A stretch of 5,387 bases of DNA from Mucilaginibacter sp. (GCA_025934475.1 JAICXZ010000280.1:1-5387); one strand, 5' to 3'; positions 1 to 5,387 are shown, numbered from the stretch's first letter. Made by a program: numbers and translations. Notes: generated from the letters alone by a model not told the origin.

Positions 1-1344
1 CTGATCAATGCTGCTCCTGATCATAACCAATATGGTAAGCGAAGCAAAGTAAATCTTTCCGTAGCTACATTCGACGAACAGAAAGGCATTGCGCCGGCTA
101 ACATGTCTGTATCGGTTTTTCGCACCGATGATTTACAAAATAAAGACCCCGGGCACATAAGCGGCTACTTATGGCTAAGGGCATCGTTAAAAGGATTTAT
201 TGAATCTCCGGATTACTATTTAAATGATACAGGGGCCGATGCAAATGCCGCTCTCGATAATTTATTGCTCGTGCAAGGCTGGACGCAATTTGACTGGTCG
301 AAATCCTCGGCTATTGCCAAAATGCGCTTTCTGCCTGAATATACCGGACCTCTCGTAACTGCCCGCGTTGTCAATATTGCTGACAACACGCCAGCGCCCG
401 AAAAGATGGTTTACCTCACCATCAACGGCGCGCCGCAGCAATTGTATGTGGCCAAAAGTGATTCCACGGCCAAAGCAATATTTAACACACAAAACTTTTA
501 TGGCCCCCATGAAGTAGTGGTGCAAACCAACGGCCAGGTGGACAGTACCTATCGCGTGGATATCCAAAGTCCGTATGCTGAACCGGGTACTGGACTGCAT
601 GTCGGTAGTTTCACTTTGAATAGCGATTTAAAAACTGCAATCAACGAAAACAGCGTGAACATACAAGTGCAGAATATTTTCGCGACAAATCAAACCAAGC
701 AGTTCTATCAGGCAGCAACGGACAGCAGCTGGTTTTTTGGCAAGCCTACCAGAACTTATAAGCTGGATGATTATACCCGCTTCACCACAATGGAAGAAGT
801 GTTGCGCGAATATGTGGGCTATATCGCAGTAGCCAAACACCAGGGGAAATTTGGTATCAAAATATTCAATGGCGATTTACTATTGGGCAATCCAATGGTG
901 CTTTTGGACGGCATACCTGTTTTTGATGCGGATAAACTGTTCAAATGGGATCCGTTAAAAATTAAGCAACTGGATGTGGTACACGCAAACTACGTTTATG
1001 GGCCCGTGCTATTTAATGGTATCATGAGTTTTACCACCTACAAAGGCGAAGGCGCCTCAATTGAGATCGACCCTCATGCCGTGGTTGTAGATTACGAAGG
1101 GTTGCAGCAACAGCGTAAGTTCTATTCGCCGGTTTATGATACCGAAGCACGGTTGAACAGCACGCTTCCTGATTTTAGGACCGCACTTTACTGGAATCCG
1201 GATATTACAACCGACGGTTCCGGGAAAAATACATTTTCATTCTATACCAGCGATAAACCCGGGCAATACATTGGCGTAATTGAGGGCATTTCCCCAACCG
1301 GCAAAATGGGTAGCGGTTATTTTACCTTCAGCGTAAAAAAATAA
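1..1344 (+). CDS. Surface protein with MG/carboxypeptidase-regulatory-like domains and TonB-receptor-plug-like domain (3' part; start outside window)
   Basis: The frame is open from base 1, so the ATG at 103 is internal; 447 residues are visible, ending at TAA 1342-1344. In fragment numbering, the first ~60 residues read as the end of a beta-sandwich (macroglobulin MG2-like) domain. Residues ~85-94 (LDNLLLVQGW) match the LxxLMLTQGW motif I associate with large Bacteroidota surface proteins of this type. Residues ~111-165 look like a second beta-sandwich with a PAP.. turn, resembling carboxypeptidase regulatory-like folds. Residues ~270-355 resemble a TonB receptor plug: MVLLDGIPVF at 299-308, then a 'DPLKIKQLDVV' strand and a YGP..FNGI..F end. 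Only about 95 residues follow, ending in beta-rich sequence (GYFTFSVKK), so there is no outer-membrane beta-barrel. Family membership is by recall of motifs. The role (envelope, perhaps binding or assembly) is unknown, and the signal peptide would lie in the missing part. Confidence 0.8.
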   Translation: MINAAPDHNQYGKRSKVNLSVATFDEQKGIAPANMSVSVFRTDDLQNKDPGHISGYLWLRASLKGFIESPDYYLNDTGADANAALDNLLLVQGWTQFDWSKSSAIAKMRFLPEYTGPLVTARVVNIADNTPAPEKMVYLTINGAPQQLYVAKSDSTAKAIFNTQNFYGPHEVVVQTNGQVDSTYRVDIQSPYAEPGTGLHVGSFTLNSDLKTAINENSVNIQVQNIFATNQTKQFYQAATDSSWFFGKPTRTYKLDDYTRFTTMEEVLREYVGYIAVAKHQGKFGIKIFNGDLLLGNPMVLLDGIPVFDADKLFKWDPLKIKQLDVVHANYVYGPVLFNGIMSFTTYKGEGASIEIDPHAVVVDYEGLQQQRKFYSPVYDTEARLNSTLPDFRTALYWNPDITTDGSGKNTFSFYTSDKPGQYIGVIEGISPTGKMGSGYFTFSVKK

Positions 1345-1350
1345 TTATTT
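1339..1350. other. 12-bp perfect palindrome spanning the abutting stop codons of two convergent genes
   Basis: The sequence AAATAATTATTT is its own reverse complement. It contains TAA (1342-1344), the stop of the + strand surface-protein gene, and TTA (1345-1347), the complement of the stop of the - strand lipoprotein gene. The two coding regions therefore touch with no spacer. I see no GC-rich hairpin with a T-run here, so any terminator for either gene would have to lie inside the opposing gene, or opposing transcripts overlap. The palindrome itself may be only a by-product of TAA facing TAA in AT-rich sequence. Confidence 0.7.
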
Positions 1351-2508
1351 CCAAAAAGGCGGAGGTGGTAATTTGCCTCTTACGGTGCAATCAGCACAGA
1401 TATTGGTCGAGAAAGTATAGGCGGTCGGAACGCCAAAGGGGTTTGGAGGTGGTAGATACAAACCAGTTACCAGTGTATAAAGCTGGTAACTCTGATTATA
1501 AATATTAGTCGTTATCACTTGGGCGGGCGTTTTAGGATCGATAAAAGTTGTATCCAATCCGCATCCGGTCGGGTACTGCGGCTTGTATGATGATGGAAAC
1601 TGGTCCGCTGTGATAAATACGCGTTTGGAAGCTACGTTACCTACGCTTAAATAACCCACTACTATCTCGGATGGATTGGTAACGCAATGAAAATTGGTAG
1701 GCGATTGTGATGGCAGCACACTAAAGATGCTTCCCAGCTTTTCGGTATTAGTCTGCAGATTCTGCCAAAACGCATAAGCGTCAGGTGTCAGGGCGTATTG
1801 TCGTACCAATATGCTATACTTCAATTCTATCTTTTCAGAGGTCGGTGGTATCGATGTTACCGGCGATTGATAAACAATGTCACTTGCAAGTTTTGTTGTT
1901 GATCCGAGAATGATGTTAGAAGAGGTGTCGCCAGAGAAGCAGTAGTAAATTTGTTTGTCCACCGGGCGAGCAACAGTTTCGGCTATCCATTGCGAAATAT
2001 AATAAGCATGAAATTGCCATGCTTCCGAGTAGTCCCAGCGATAGTACCTGGTCGAGTTAGATGCATCATGCGAATTGACATAGATAGTTGCTCCCGATGA
2101 TTGCGCATTAAAACCCACGCTATCAATTGCCGGTGAATTCTTTACCTGTACGAAATCCGAAACGTACTCCTTTGCATCTAAGGTTTTCATCCTCAAACGG
2201 TATTTACGAGCGGCATCTAATTGAAAGGGCGGCGCAGCATATGTTCCCGGTTTCAGTTCAGTTAGCGGAATTGTTGTATTCGCGTCACTTTCAATGGTCA
2301 CAATTGCACCGGTTTCGGCTATTATTGTTCTAAAGGTATCAACCTTTTTGGTTCTGCTTAACCTGATAAAAGTAGAATCAGCACCGTCAATAACTCCTTC
2401 GATCACCAGATAGTGGATATTGTTTGATGACCCCAAATCAGGCGCAAAAGGTTTTTTGCAGGCGAAATAAGCAACAAGCACGAAAACAATGACCGCTAAT
2501 TTTTTCAT
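1345..2508 (-). CDS. DUF4249-family lipoprotein (copy A)
   Basis: The protein is 387 residues, a full length for DUF4249, a Bacteroidota envelope family of unknown function. Residues 1-16 form a type II signal peptide (MKK, hydrophobic core VIVFVLVAYF) ending at a lipobox with Cys17, followed by KKPF, so the mature protein should be lipid-anchored. No acidic surface-export signal directly follows the Cys, so the membrane leaflet and side cannot be called. Family-type landmarks are YLVIEG (33-38), STFI.LSR.KKVDT (45-58), NSTRYYRWD (151-159), ILVRQYALTPDAYAFW (233-248), NTEKLGSIFSVLPS (254-267) and a tail with CADC (371-374) before PPPPFW. Six cysteines (17, 190, 275, 316, 371, 374) are all matched in copy B. 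The start ATG (2506-2508) is well placed for the signal peptide, but I see no Shine-Dalgarno run before it. It lies 94 bases downstream of copy B on the same strand and may be co-transcribed. Ligand and partner are unknown. Confidence 0.9.
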   Translation of the reverse strand: MKKLAVIVFVLVAYFACKKPFAPDLGSSNNIHYLVIEGVIDGADSTFIRLSRTKKVDTFRTIIAETGAIVTIESDANTTIPLTELKPGTYAAPPFQLDAARKYRLRMKTLDAKEYVSDFVQVKNSPAIDSVGFNAQSSGATIYVNSHDASNSTRYYRWDYSEAWQFHAYYISQWIAETVARPVDKQIYYCFSGDTSSNIILGSTTKLASDIVYQSPVTSIPPTSEKIELKYSILVRQYALTPDAYAFWQNLQTNTEKLGSIFSVLPSQSPTNFHCVTNPSEIVVGYLSVGNVASKRVFITADQFPSSYKPQYPTGCGLDTTFIDPKTPAQVITTNIYNQSYQLYTLVTGLYLPPPNPFGVPTAYTFSTNICADCTVRGKLPPPPFWK

Positions 2509-2543
2509 TGGCTTTGTAAGCGACTTCCGTCAGGGGTATAAGG

Positions 2544-2579
2544 TTTGTCAACTACCTAATATAGGCTTTATTTGACAAA
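2544..2579. repeat. 8-bp inverted repeat in the spacer between the two DUF4249 genes
   Basis: TTTGTCAA (2544-2551) and TTGACAAA (2572-2579) are exact reverse complements separated by 20 bases. The stem is AT-rich and has no following T-run on either strand, so it does not look like an intrinsic terminator. It lies 36 to 71 bases upstream of the copy A start, a position that suits a regulator-binding dyad or a weak processing hairpin. No function is shown by the sequence alone, and an 8-bp match in AT-rich DNA can arise by chance. Confidence 0.45.
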
Positions 2580-2590
2580 GAGCGCACAAA
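2556..2590 (-). promoter_or_regulatory. Possible weak Bacteroidota-type promoter for DUF4249 copy A
   Basis: Reading the minus strand, TTTG (2590-2587) is followed after 23 bases by TATATTAG (2563-2556), which matches the phylum's TAnnTTTG -7 box at all but one informative position. The spacing is at the long edge of the usual range. Transcription would start about 40 bases before the copy A ATG. The alternative is that copy A is read only from a promoter upstream of copy B. Low confidence. Confidence 0.25.
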
Positions 2591-2602
2591 GCAGTAAAAT
2601 AT

Positions 2603-3772
2603 TTATTGCCAGTAAGGAGGAGGAGTGGTCCGGCCCCTTAATGTGCAATCGACGCAGATTTTTGATGAAAAAGTATAGGCCGTAGGCAGGCCCTTAATAT
2701 CAGGAGGTGGCAGGAATAAACCGCTTACTATCCCATAAGGTGAAGTGGAAGGAATAAGGTCGTTTATGGGTATTGTATTTGCATGTGGCGGATTCCTATA
2801 GGCAGTGTCTAACTCGCAGCCGTAGGGGTATTGCCTTGTATAGGCCGGCAATTGGGCCGCAGAAATAAATATGCGTTTGGTGCTTATATTGCCTGCGCTC
2901 AGATAACCTATAACCAACTCGTTAGGATTGGAGACACAGTGGTAATTGCTTTGTATTTCGGAAGGTAGCACGCTGAATATGCTTCCCAGTTTTTCGGTGT
3001 TTTTCTGAAGGGTCTCCCAAAATTCGTAGGCATCGTTGGTCAACGCGTATTGTCTCACTAAAATCGTGTATTTGGTTTCAATCTTTTCGGAGCTGGCTGG
3101 GATAAAAGTTACGGGCGCGAGGCTTACAATGTCGGTGGTTAGCGCTGAGGTAGAAAAAATGTTAACGCTGCTTGAACTATCACCCGTAAAACAATTATGG
3201 ACCTGCATACCCACACTTCGCGCCTTTATGCTGTCGACGCCATTGCTGTAATACGCGGAAACATATTCCGACTGAAATTGCCAGTCCTCGGTAAAATCCC
3301 ATCGGTAGTACCTGGTGGAGTTGGTGTTGTCATGTGCATTCACATAGATGCGTACACCCGAGCTTTGCGCCGTATAACTTATGCTGTCAATTGGCGGCGC
3401 ATTTTTTAAAGGCACAAAATCCGAAAGATATTCCTTGCCATCCAGGGTTTTGATCCCGAGACGGTATTTGCGATTGTTATCAAGATTCAATACTCCTGCG
3501 GCGTATTTACCACTTCTTATCTCAGTAAGAGGAAAGCTTGCGTTTGCATCATTTTCAATAGTTACCTGGGCGCCTGTTTCGTTCAGAACAGTATGCAATG
3601 TGTCCACTTTTTTCGATCTGCTTAGGTGGATGAATGTTGAATCATTACCACTGATGTTGCCCTCAATGACCAGGTATCCGTTGCCTCCCGAGTTGTTGAG
3701 CACGGGCGTAAACGGCTTTTTGCAGCTAAGAGCAAGAAGCAGCACACAGATAAAAACAAACAGTTTGTTCAT
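2603..3772 (-). CDS. DUF4249-family lipoprotein (copy B)
   Basis: The protein is 389 residues, paralogous to the copy A lipoprotein downstream of it. Residues 1-16 are a lipoprotein signal peptide (MNK, core LFVFICVLLLAL) with lipobox LALS-Cys17, followed by KKPF. Landmarks are YLVIEG (33-38), STFIHLSRSKKVDT (45-58), NSTRYYRWD (151-159), ILVRQYALTNDAYEFW (237-252), NTEKLGSIFSVLPS (258-271), CVDC (373-376) and a PPPYWQ end. Cysteines 17, 194, 279, 319, 373 and 376 match copy A one for one; the last five could form disulfides in the periplasm or outside the cell (inference). The start ATG (3770-3772) is preceded on the minus strand by GGAG (3780-3777) with only 4 bases between, a possible but tight ribosome-binding site. 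I found no convincing TTTG / TAnnTTTG promoter in the 218 bases upstream. Function unknown; DUF4249 genes often neighbour TonB-dependent receptors, but none of barrel type is visible here. Confidence 0.9.
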   Translation of the reverse strand: MNKLFVFICVLLLALSCKKPFTPVLNNSGGNGYLVIEGNISGNDSTFIHLSRSKKVDTLHTVLNETGAQVTIENDANASFPLTEIRSGKYAAGVLNLDNNRKYRLGIKTLDGKEYLSDFVPLKNAPPIDSISYTAQSSGVRIYVNAHDNTNSTRYYRWDFTEDWQFQSEYVSAYYSNGVDSIKARSVGMQVHNCFTGDSSSSVNIFSTSALTTDIVSLAPVTFIPASSEKIETKYTILVRQYALTNDAYEFWETLQKNTEKLGSIFSVLPSEIQSNYHCVSNPNELVIGYLSAGNISTKRIFISAAQLPAYTRQYPYGCELDTAYRNPPHANTIPINDLIPSTSPYGIVSGLFLPPPDIKGLPTAYTFSSKICVDCTLRGRTTPPPYWQ

Positions 3773-3940
3773 CAGACTCCGGTACGTACCTAACTGGGGT
3801 ATGCAAGGTTTATTATTTTTCTAATATCGTTTTTATTTTGAGAAAGTGGCAATGGGCGAAGGGGCATTTACGAAAGAACTAATCTATTAGCGGTGGGTAT
3901 TGGGCCATAAGTACAAATATTGCAAAAACTTTCAAAAAAA

Positions 3941-3972
3941 TTTGCGTAGTTAAATGGCTACATTTATATTTG
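3941..3972 (+). promoter_or_regulatory. Bacteroidota-type promoter of the arsR operon
   Basis: TTTG (3941-3944) is the -33 box and TATATTTG (3965-3972) is a full match to the TAnnTTTG -7 box; the 20-base spacer is close to the usual value. An A-rich tract (about 3923-3940) lies directly upstream. Transcription should begin near 3977-3980, giving a leader of only about 11-14 bases before the ATG at 3991 with no Shine-Dalgarno run. The rest of the 3773-3940 spacer shows nothing I can name, apart from two very short palindromes that I did not count. Confidence 0.75.
3946..3961. promoter_or_regulatory. Candidate ArsR operator site 1, inside the promoter spacer
   Basis: GTAGTTAAATGGCTAC is an imperfect palindrome whose half-sites read GTAGTTA and, on the other strand, GTAGCCA. 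It lies wholly between the -33 and -7 boxes. With one extra flanking base it repeats as site 2, with 14 of 17 bases identical. Binding by the repressor encoded just downstream would block RNA polymerase. The binding protein is inferred from position and the usual autoregulation of ArsR-family repressors. Confidence 0.6.
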
Positions 3973-3987
3973 TAGTCAAATAACTAC
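3972..3987. promoter_or_regulatory. Candidate ArsR operator site 2, over the transcription start and leader
   Basis: GTAGTCAAATAACTAC is an imperfect palindrome (half-sites GTAGTCA and GTAGTTA) with 6 of 8 base pairs symmetric. Its first base is the last base of the -7 box and it ends 3 bases before the start codon, so it covers the predicted start point and nearly the whole leader. Its centre is 26 bp from that of site 1, about two and a half helical turns. The four half-sites share the consensus GTAGYYA. Confidence 0.6.
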
Positions 3988-3990
3988 ATA

Positions 3991-4314
3991 ATGAATTTAC
4001 GACGAGATGTATTCCAGGCTATAGCCGACCCAACCAGGAGAGCCATTTTGTTGCTGGTTGCTTCGCAATCGCTCACAGCAGGGGCAATTGCCGCTAATTT
4101 TGACACAGCCAGGCCGACCGTTTCAAAACATTTACAAATTCTGACGGAGTGCGAACTGCTTCAGCAGGAGCAAACCGGGAGGGAAATTCACTACCATATC
4201 AACGCAAAAAAAATGAAAGAAGTAGCCGACTTTATCGAACCGTTCCGCCAGATGTGGGACGAGAGATTCAACAAACTGGAAGCTTTAATGAAAAATTATA
4301 AACCAAAAAAGTAA
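3991..4314 (+). CDS. ArsR-family winged-helix transcriptional repressor (SRPBCC-linked type)
   Basis: The protein is 107 residues, normal for ArsR/SmtB-type repressors. It opens with the family signature [16 protein letters not shown] (4-20). The winged helix follows: helix [10 protein letters not shown] (28-37), recognition helix region [12 protein letters not shown] (40-51), then the wing around [10 protein letters not shown] (61-70), and a C-terminal dimerisation helix (about 74-101). There is a single Cys (54) and no CxC motif in the helix where arsenic or cadmium sensors bind metal, so it is probably not a metal sensor of the classical kind. It is the first gene of an operon with only 5 bases before the SRPBCC gene, an arrangement I recall as common. 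The start is fixed by homology and by the promoter ending just upstream. Two matching dyads overlap its promoter, so autorepression is likely. The signal that releases it is unknown. Confidence 0.93.
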   Translation: MNLRRDVFQAIADPTRRAILLLVASQSLTAGAIAANFDTARPTVSKHLQILTECELLQQEQTGREIHYHINAKKMKEVADFIEPFRQMWDERFNKLEALMKNYKPKK

Positions 4315-4319
4315 AAGAT

Positions 4320-4787
4320 ATGGAGCTAAAAACGAAAGTAAGTGCCGAAGACGGCAAACACGACCTGGTAATAACTCGTGAATTTGACCTGCCTGTTGAG
4401 TTGGTTTTCAGAGCTTTTACCGAGCCTGAACTCATCGAGCAATGGATGGGAAATAAGGTGCTGAACTTTGAAGCTAAAAAGTACGGAAGCTGGCACTTCG
4501 AGAAAACCGATGATAAAGGGAACGTGGTATTTGCCGCTGATGGCGTAATCCACGAGTTTATCCCAAACAAGAAAATGACCCGGACATTCGAGATGTACAA
4601 CACGCCTTTTGGCGTCCAGCTTGAAGTAACTGAATTTGAGCCGTTGACTGAGGATACCAGCAGGATTAACATCCACACCATCTATGAGTCAATTGCACAA
4701 CGCGACCAGGTGCTGAAACTTCCCTTCACACAAGGCATCAACTGGGCGCATAACCAGTTGGAGAAATTCATGAGTAAGTTTAAGTAA
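4320..4787 (+). CDS. SRPBCC / AHSA1-domain protein
   Basis: The protein is 155 residues, the full length of a single SRPBCC domain of the AHSA1 (activator of Hsp90 ATPase homologue 1-like) type. The family opening is visible: ITREFDLPVELVFRAFTEPELIEQWM (18-43), then alternating beta strands (SWHFEKTDDKGNVVF, 57-71; GVIHEFIPNKKMTRTFEM, 75-92) and the closing long helix GINWAHNQLEKFMSKF (139-154). The fold makes a deep hydrophobic pocket that holds small lipophilic ligands in other members. A link to Hsp90 is not implied in bacteria. It has no signal peptide, so it is cytoplasmic. It starts 5 bases after the arsR stop with only A-rich sequence between, so translation is probably coupled. The more usual WWGP motif after the first helix is replaced by QWMGNK, which fits a divergent subfamily. 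The ligand cannot be read from sequence. Confidence 0.92.
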   Translation: MELKTKVSAEDGKHDLVITREFDLPVELVFRAFTEPELIEQWMGNKVLNFEAKKYGSWHFEKTDDKGNVVFAADGVIHEFIPNKKMTRTFEMYNTPFGVQLEVTEFEPLTEDTSRINIHTIYESIAQRDQVLKLPFTQGINWAHNQLEKFMSKFK

Positions 4788-4809
4788 TATCATATTAATC
4801 AATAAAGAA

Positions 4810-5241
4810 ATGGCACAAACAGCAATTTATTTAAGCTTTAACGGCAAGGCCGAAGAGGCTTTTAATCACTACAAGAAAGTATTCGGGACAGATTTTGCAG
4901 GACCCATGGTACGCTACCAGGACAATCCGCCAAAAGGCGTGGAACTGTCAGAAACTGACAAAAGCAAAATAGCACATGTGGCTCTGCCAATCACCGGCGG
5001 CGTACAGATTATGGGAAATGACGCGCTGGAAATTATGGGTCAAAAACTTGTAGAAGGCAACAATTTTACCATCGTTTTGAGTCCGGACGCTAAAGAAGAT
5101 GCAGACAGCCTGTATGCAGGGTTATCGGCAGGCGGCCCGGAAGGAATAGCCCCGCACGACGAGTTCTGGGGATACTGGGGTACCTGTACCGACCGTTTCG
5201 GCATACACTGGATGTTCAACATTATTAAACAGTGGTCATAA
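4810..5241 (+). CDS. VOC-superfamily protein, PhnB-like (glyoxalase / bleomycin-resistance fold)
   Basis: The protein is 143 residues, the usual length of the PhnB-like (YjdN, '3-demethylubiquinone-9 3-methyltransferase'-labelled) group. It shows the first beta-alpha unit IYLSFNGKAEEAFNHYKKVFG (6-26), a middle stretch KSKIAHVALPITGGVQIMGND (51-71), the strand NFTIVLSPDAKEDADSLYAGL (85-105), and the family end WGYWGTCTDRFGIHWMFNI (120-138). It is a cytoplasmic vicinal-oxygen-chelate fold that in relatives binds metal or small molecules. Despite the database name, methyltransferase activity is not expected, and whether it is an enzyme here is unknown. It starts 22 bases after the SRPBCC stop in the same operon, with AAAGAA just before the ATG as the only RBS-like sequence. 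Confidence 0.9.
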   Translation: MAQTAIYLSFNGKAEEAFNHYKKVFGTDFAGPMVRYQDNPPKGVELSETDKSKIAHVALPITGGVQIMGNDALEIMGQKLVEGNNFTIVLSPDAKEDADSLYAGLSAGGPEGIAPHDEFWGYWGTCTDRFGIHWMFNIIKQWS

Positions 5242-5267
5242 TTGTAAAGCAATCAAAGTAAATCAAA

Positions 5268-5387
5268 ATGGAAAAGAGAAAATTGATCTGGTATTGGATA
5301 ATCACGGCATTATTATCACTTTGCATTTTTATGGGCGGTCTATTTCAGACCTTACAGTCGCCGGATGTATTAAAAGGTTTTAAGCCA
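5268..5387 (+). CDS. DoxX-like integral membrane protein (5' part; runs off window)
   Basis: Forty codons are visible from the ATG at 5268, with no stop before the window ends. The sequence opens with a basic stretch (MEKRK), then a membrane helix at about residues 6-26 (core IWYWIITALLSLCIFMGGLF), then LQSPDVLKGFK. This order is typical of the DoxX-like family, small four-helix inner-membrane proteins; 'SPDVLKGFK' resembles the loop that usually precedes the second helix. It lies 26 bases after the VOC stop on the same strand, with A-rich sequence and no Shine-Dalgarno run before the start, so it is probably the fourth gene of the arsR operon. The call rests on this short N-terminus and on context. 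Confidence 0.7.
   Translation, partial: MEKRKLIWYWIITALLSLCIFMGGLFQTLQSPDVLKGFKP

Larger units (their letters stand above)
1345..3772 (-). repeat. Tandem gene duplication of DUF4249 lipoprotein genes
   Basis: Copies A (1345-2508) and B (2603-3772) lie head to tail on the minus strand. Aligned by hand without gaps, their first 169 residues are identical at about 103 positions (roughly 61%), including the signal peptide end, CKKPF, the KKVDT and STRYYRWD blocks. The C-terminal two thirds align with small gaps and keep all cysteines. Clear divergence is confined to about residues 168-190 of copy A (a few residues longer in B) and to about 321-348. This level of identity points to an old duplication, not a recent one. 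Confidence 0.85.

Noticed and set aside
103..105. ATG at 103 as the start of the first gene
   Set aside because: The frame is open without a stop from base 1, and residues encoded by 1-102 (e.g. SKVNLSVATF) continue the same beta-sandwich domain. No signal peptide follows the ATG, so it is an internal Met.
2544..2579. The 8-bp inverted repeat as an intrinsic terminator of DUF4249 copy B
   Set aside because: The stem is AT-rich, the loop is 20 bases, and no T-tract follows on the minus strand, so it lacks the features of a rho-independent terminator.
3781..3790. Perfect 10-bp palindrome GGTACGTACC just upstream of DUF4249 copy B
   Set aside because: It is a single short palindrome with no second copy nearby and no relation to promoter boxes; chance is a sufficient explanation.
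3036..3824. Three plus-strand ORFs opposite DUF4249 copy B
   Set aside because: All are antisense to a full-length conserved lipoprotein gene, overlap one another, and show no recognisable domain or plausible start signals.
3879..3890. Small dyad CTAAT-CT-ATTAG in the divergent spacer
   Set aside because: The arms are only 5 bp, do not match the GTAGYYA operator half-sites, and sit away from any promoter box.
4268..4681. Minus-strand ORFs of 137 and 116 codons opposite the SRPBCC gene
   Set aside because: They lie antisense to a clearly recognisable SRPBCC protein, match no family I know, and have low-complexity Ser/Val-rich or unstructured composition typical of shadow frames.
4785..4797. 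TAATAT-C-ATATTA symmetric sequence over the SRPBCC stop codon
   Set aside because: A 1-base loop cannot form a hairpin, the sequence is pure AT apart from the centre, and there is no T-run terminator; the operon appears to continue into the VOC gene.

Overview
The window looks like chromosomal DNA from a member of the Bacteroidota, most likely a Sphingobacteriaceae- or Chitinophagaceae-type soil or freshwater bacterium. The evidence is a C-terminal piece of a TonB-plug-containing surface protein, two DUF4249 lipoproteins (a family essentially confined to this phylum), and a promoter with the phylum's TTTG / TAnnTTTG boxes. Start codons mostly lack a Shine-Dalgarno run and have A-rich leaders, which also fits. 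The genus is inference. I see no RNA gene, CRISPR array, insertion sequence, integrase or attachment site.

Layout. Bases 1-1344 (+) are the 3' part of a large cell-surface protein gene whose start lies outside the window. Its stop codon abuts the stop codon of the convergent gene at 1345. Bases 1345-3772 (-) hold two tandem paralogous DUF4249 lipoprotein genes, 387 and 389 residues, separated by 94 bases that contain an 8-bp inverted repeat. A 218-base divergent spacer (3773-3990) follows. Its arsR-proximal third holds a well-formed Bacteroidota promoter interleaved with two near-identical dyad sites. Bases 3991-5387 (+) form a tightly packed operon: ArsR-family repressor, SRPBCC/AHSA1-domain protein, VOC (PhnB-like) protein, and the start of a DoxX-like membrane protein that runs off the window.

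How the genes may work together. The left half encodes envelope proteins: a surface protein with a TonB-receptor-like plug but no beta-barrel after it, and two outer-membrane or periplasmic lipoproteins of unknown function. DUF4249 genes often sit beside TonB-dependent receptor genes, but here no barrel-type receptor is visible next to them. The right half is a recurrent type of operon in which a cysteine-poor, probably non-metal-sensing ArsR protein represses itself and small ligand-binding-fold proteins; the inducing signal is unknown.

The best candidate for something worth new work is the regulatory region at 3941-3988. Two 16-bp imperfect palindromes (half-site GTAGYYA) lie 26 bp apart centre to centre. 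One sits inside the promoter spacer and the other runs from the last base of the -7 box almost to the start codon. The rest of the window is ordinary for the phylum, and I found no clear evidence of a wholly new system.
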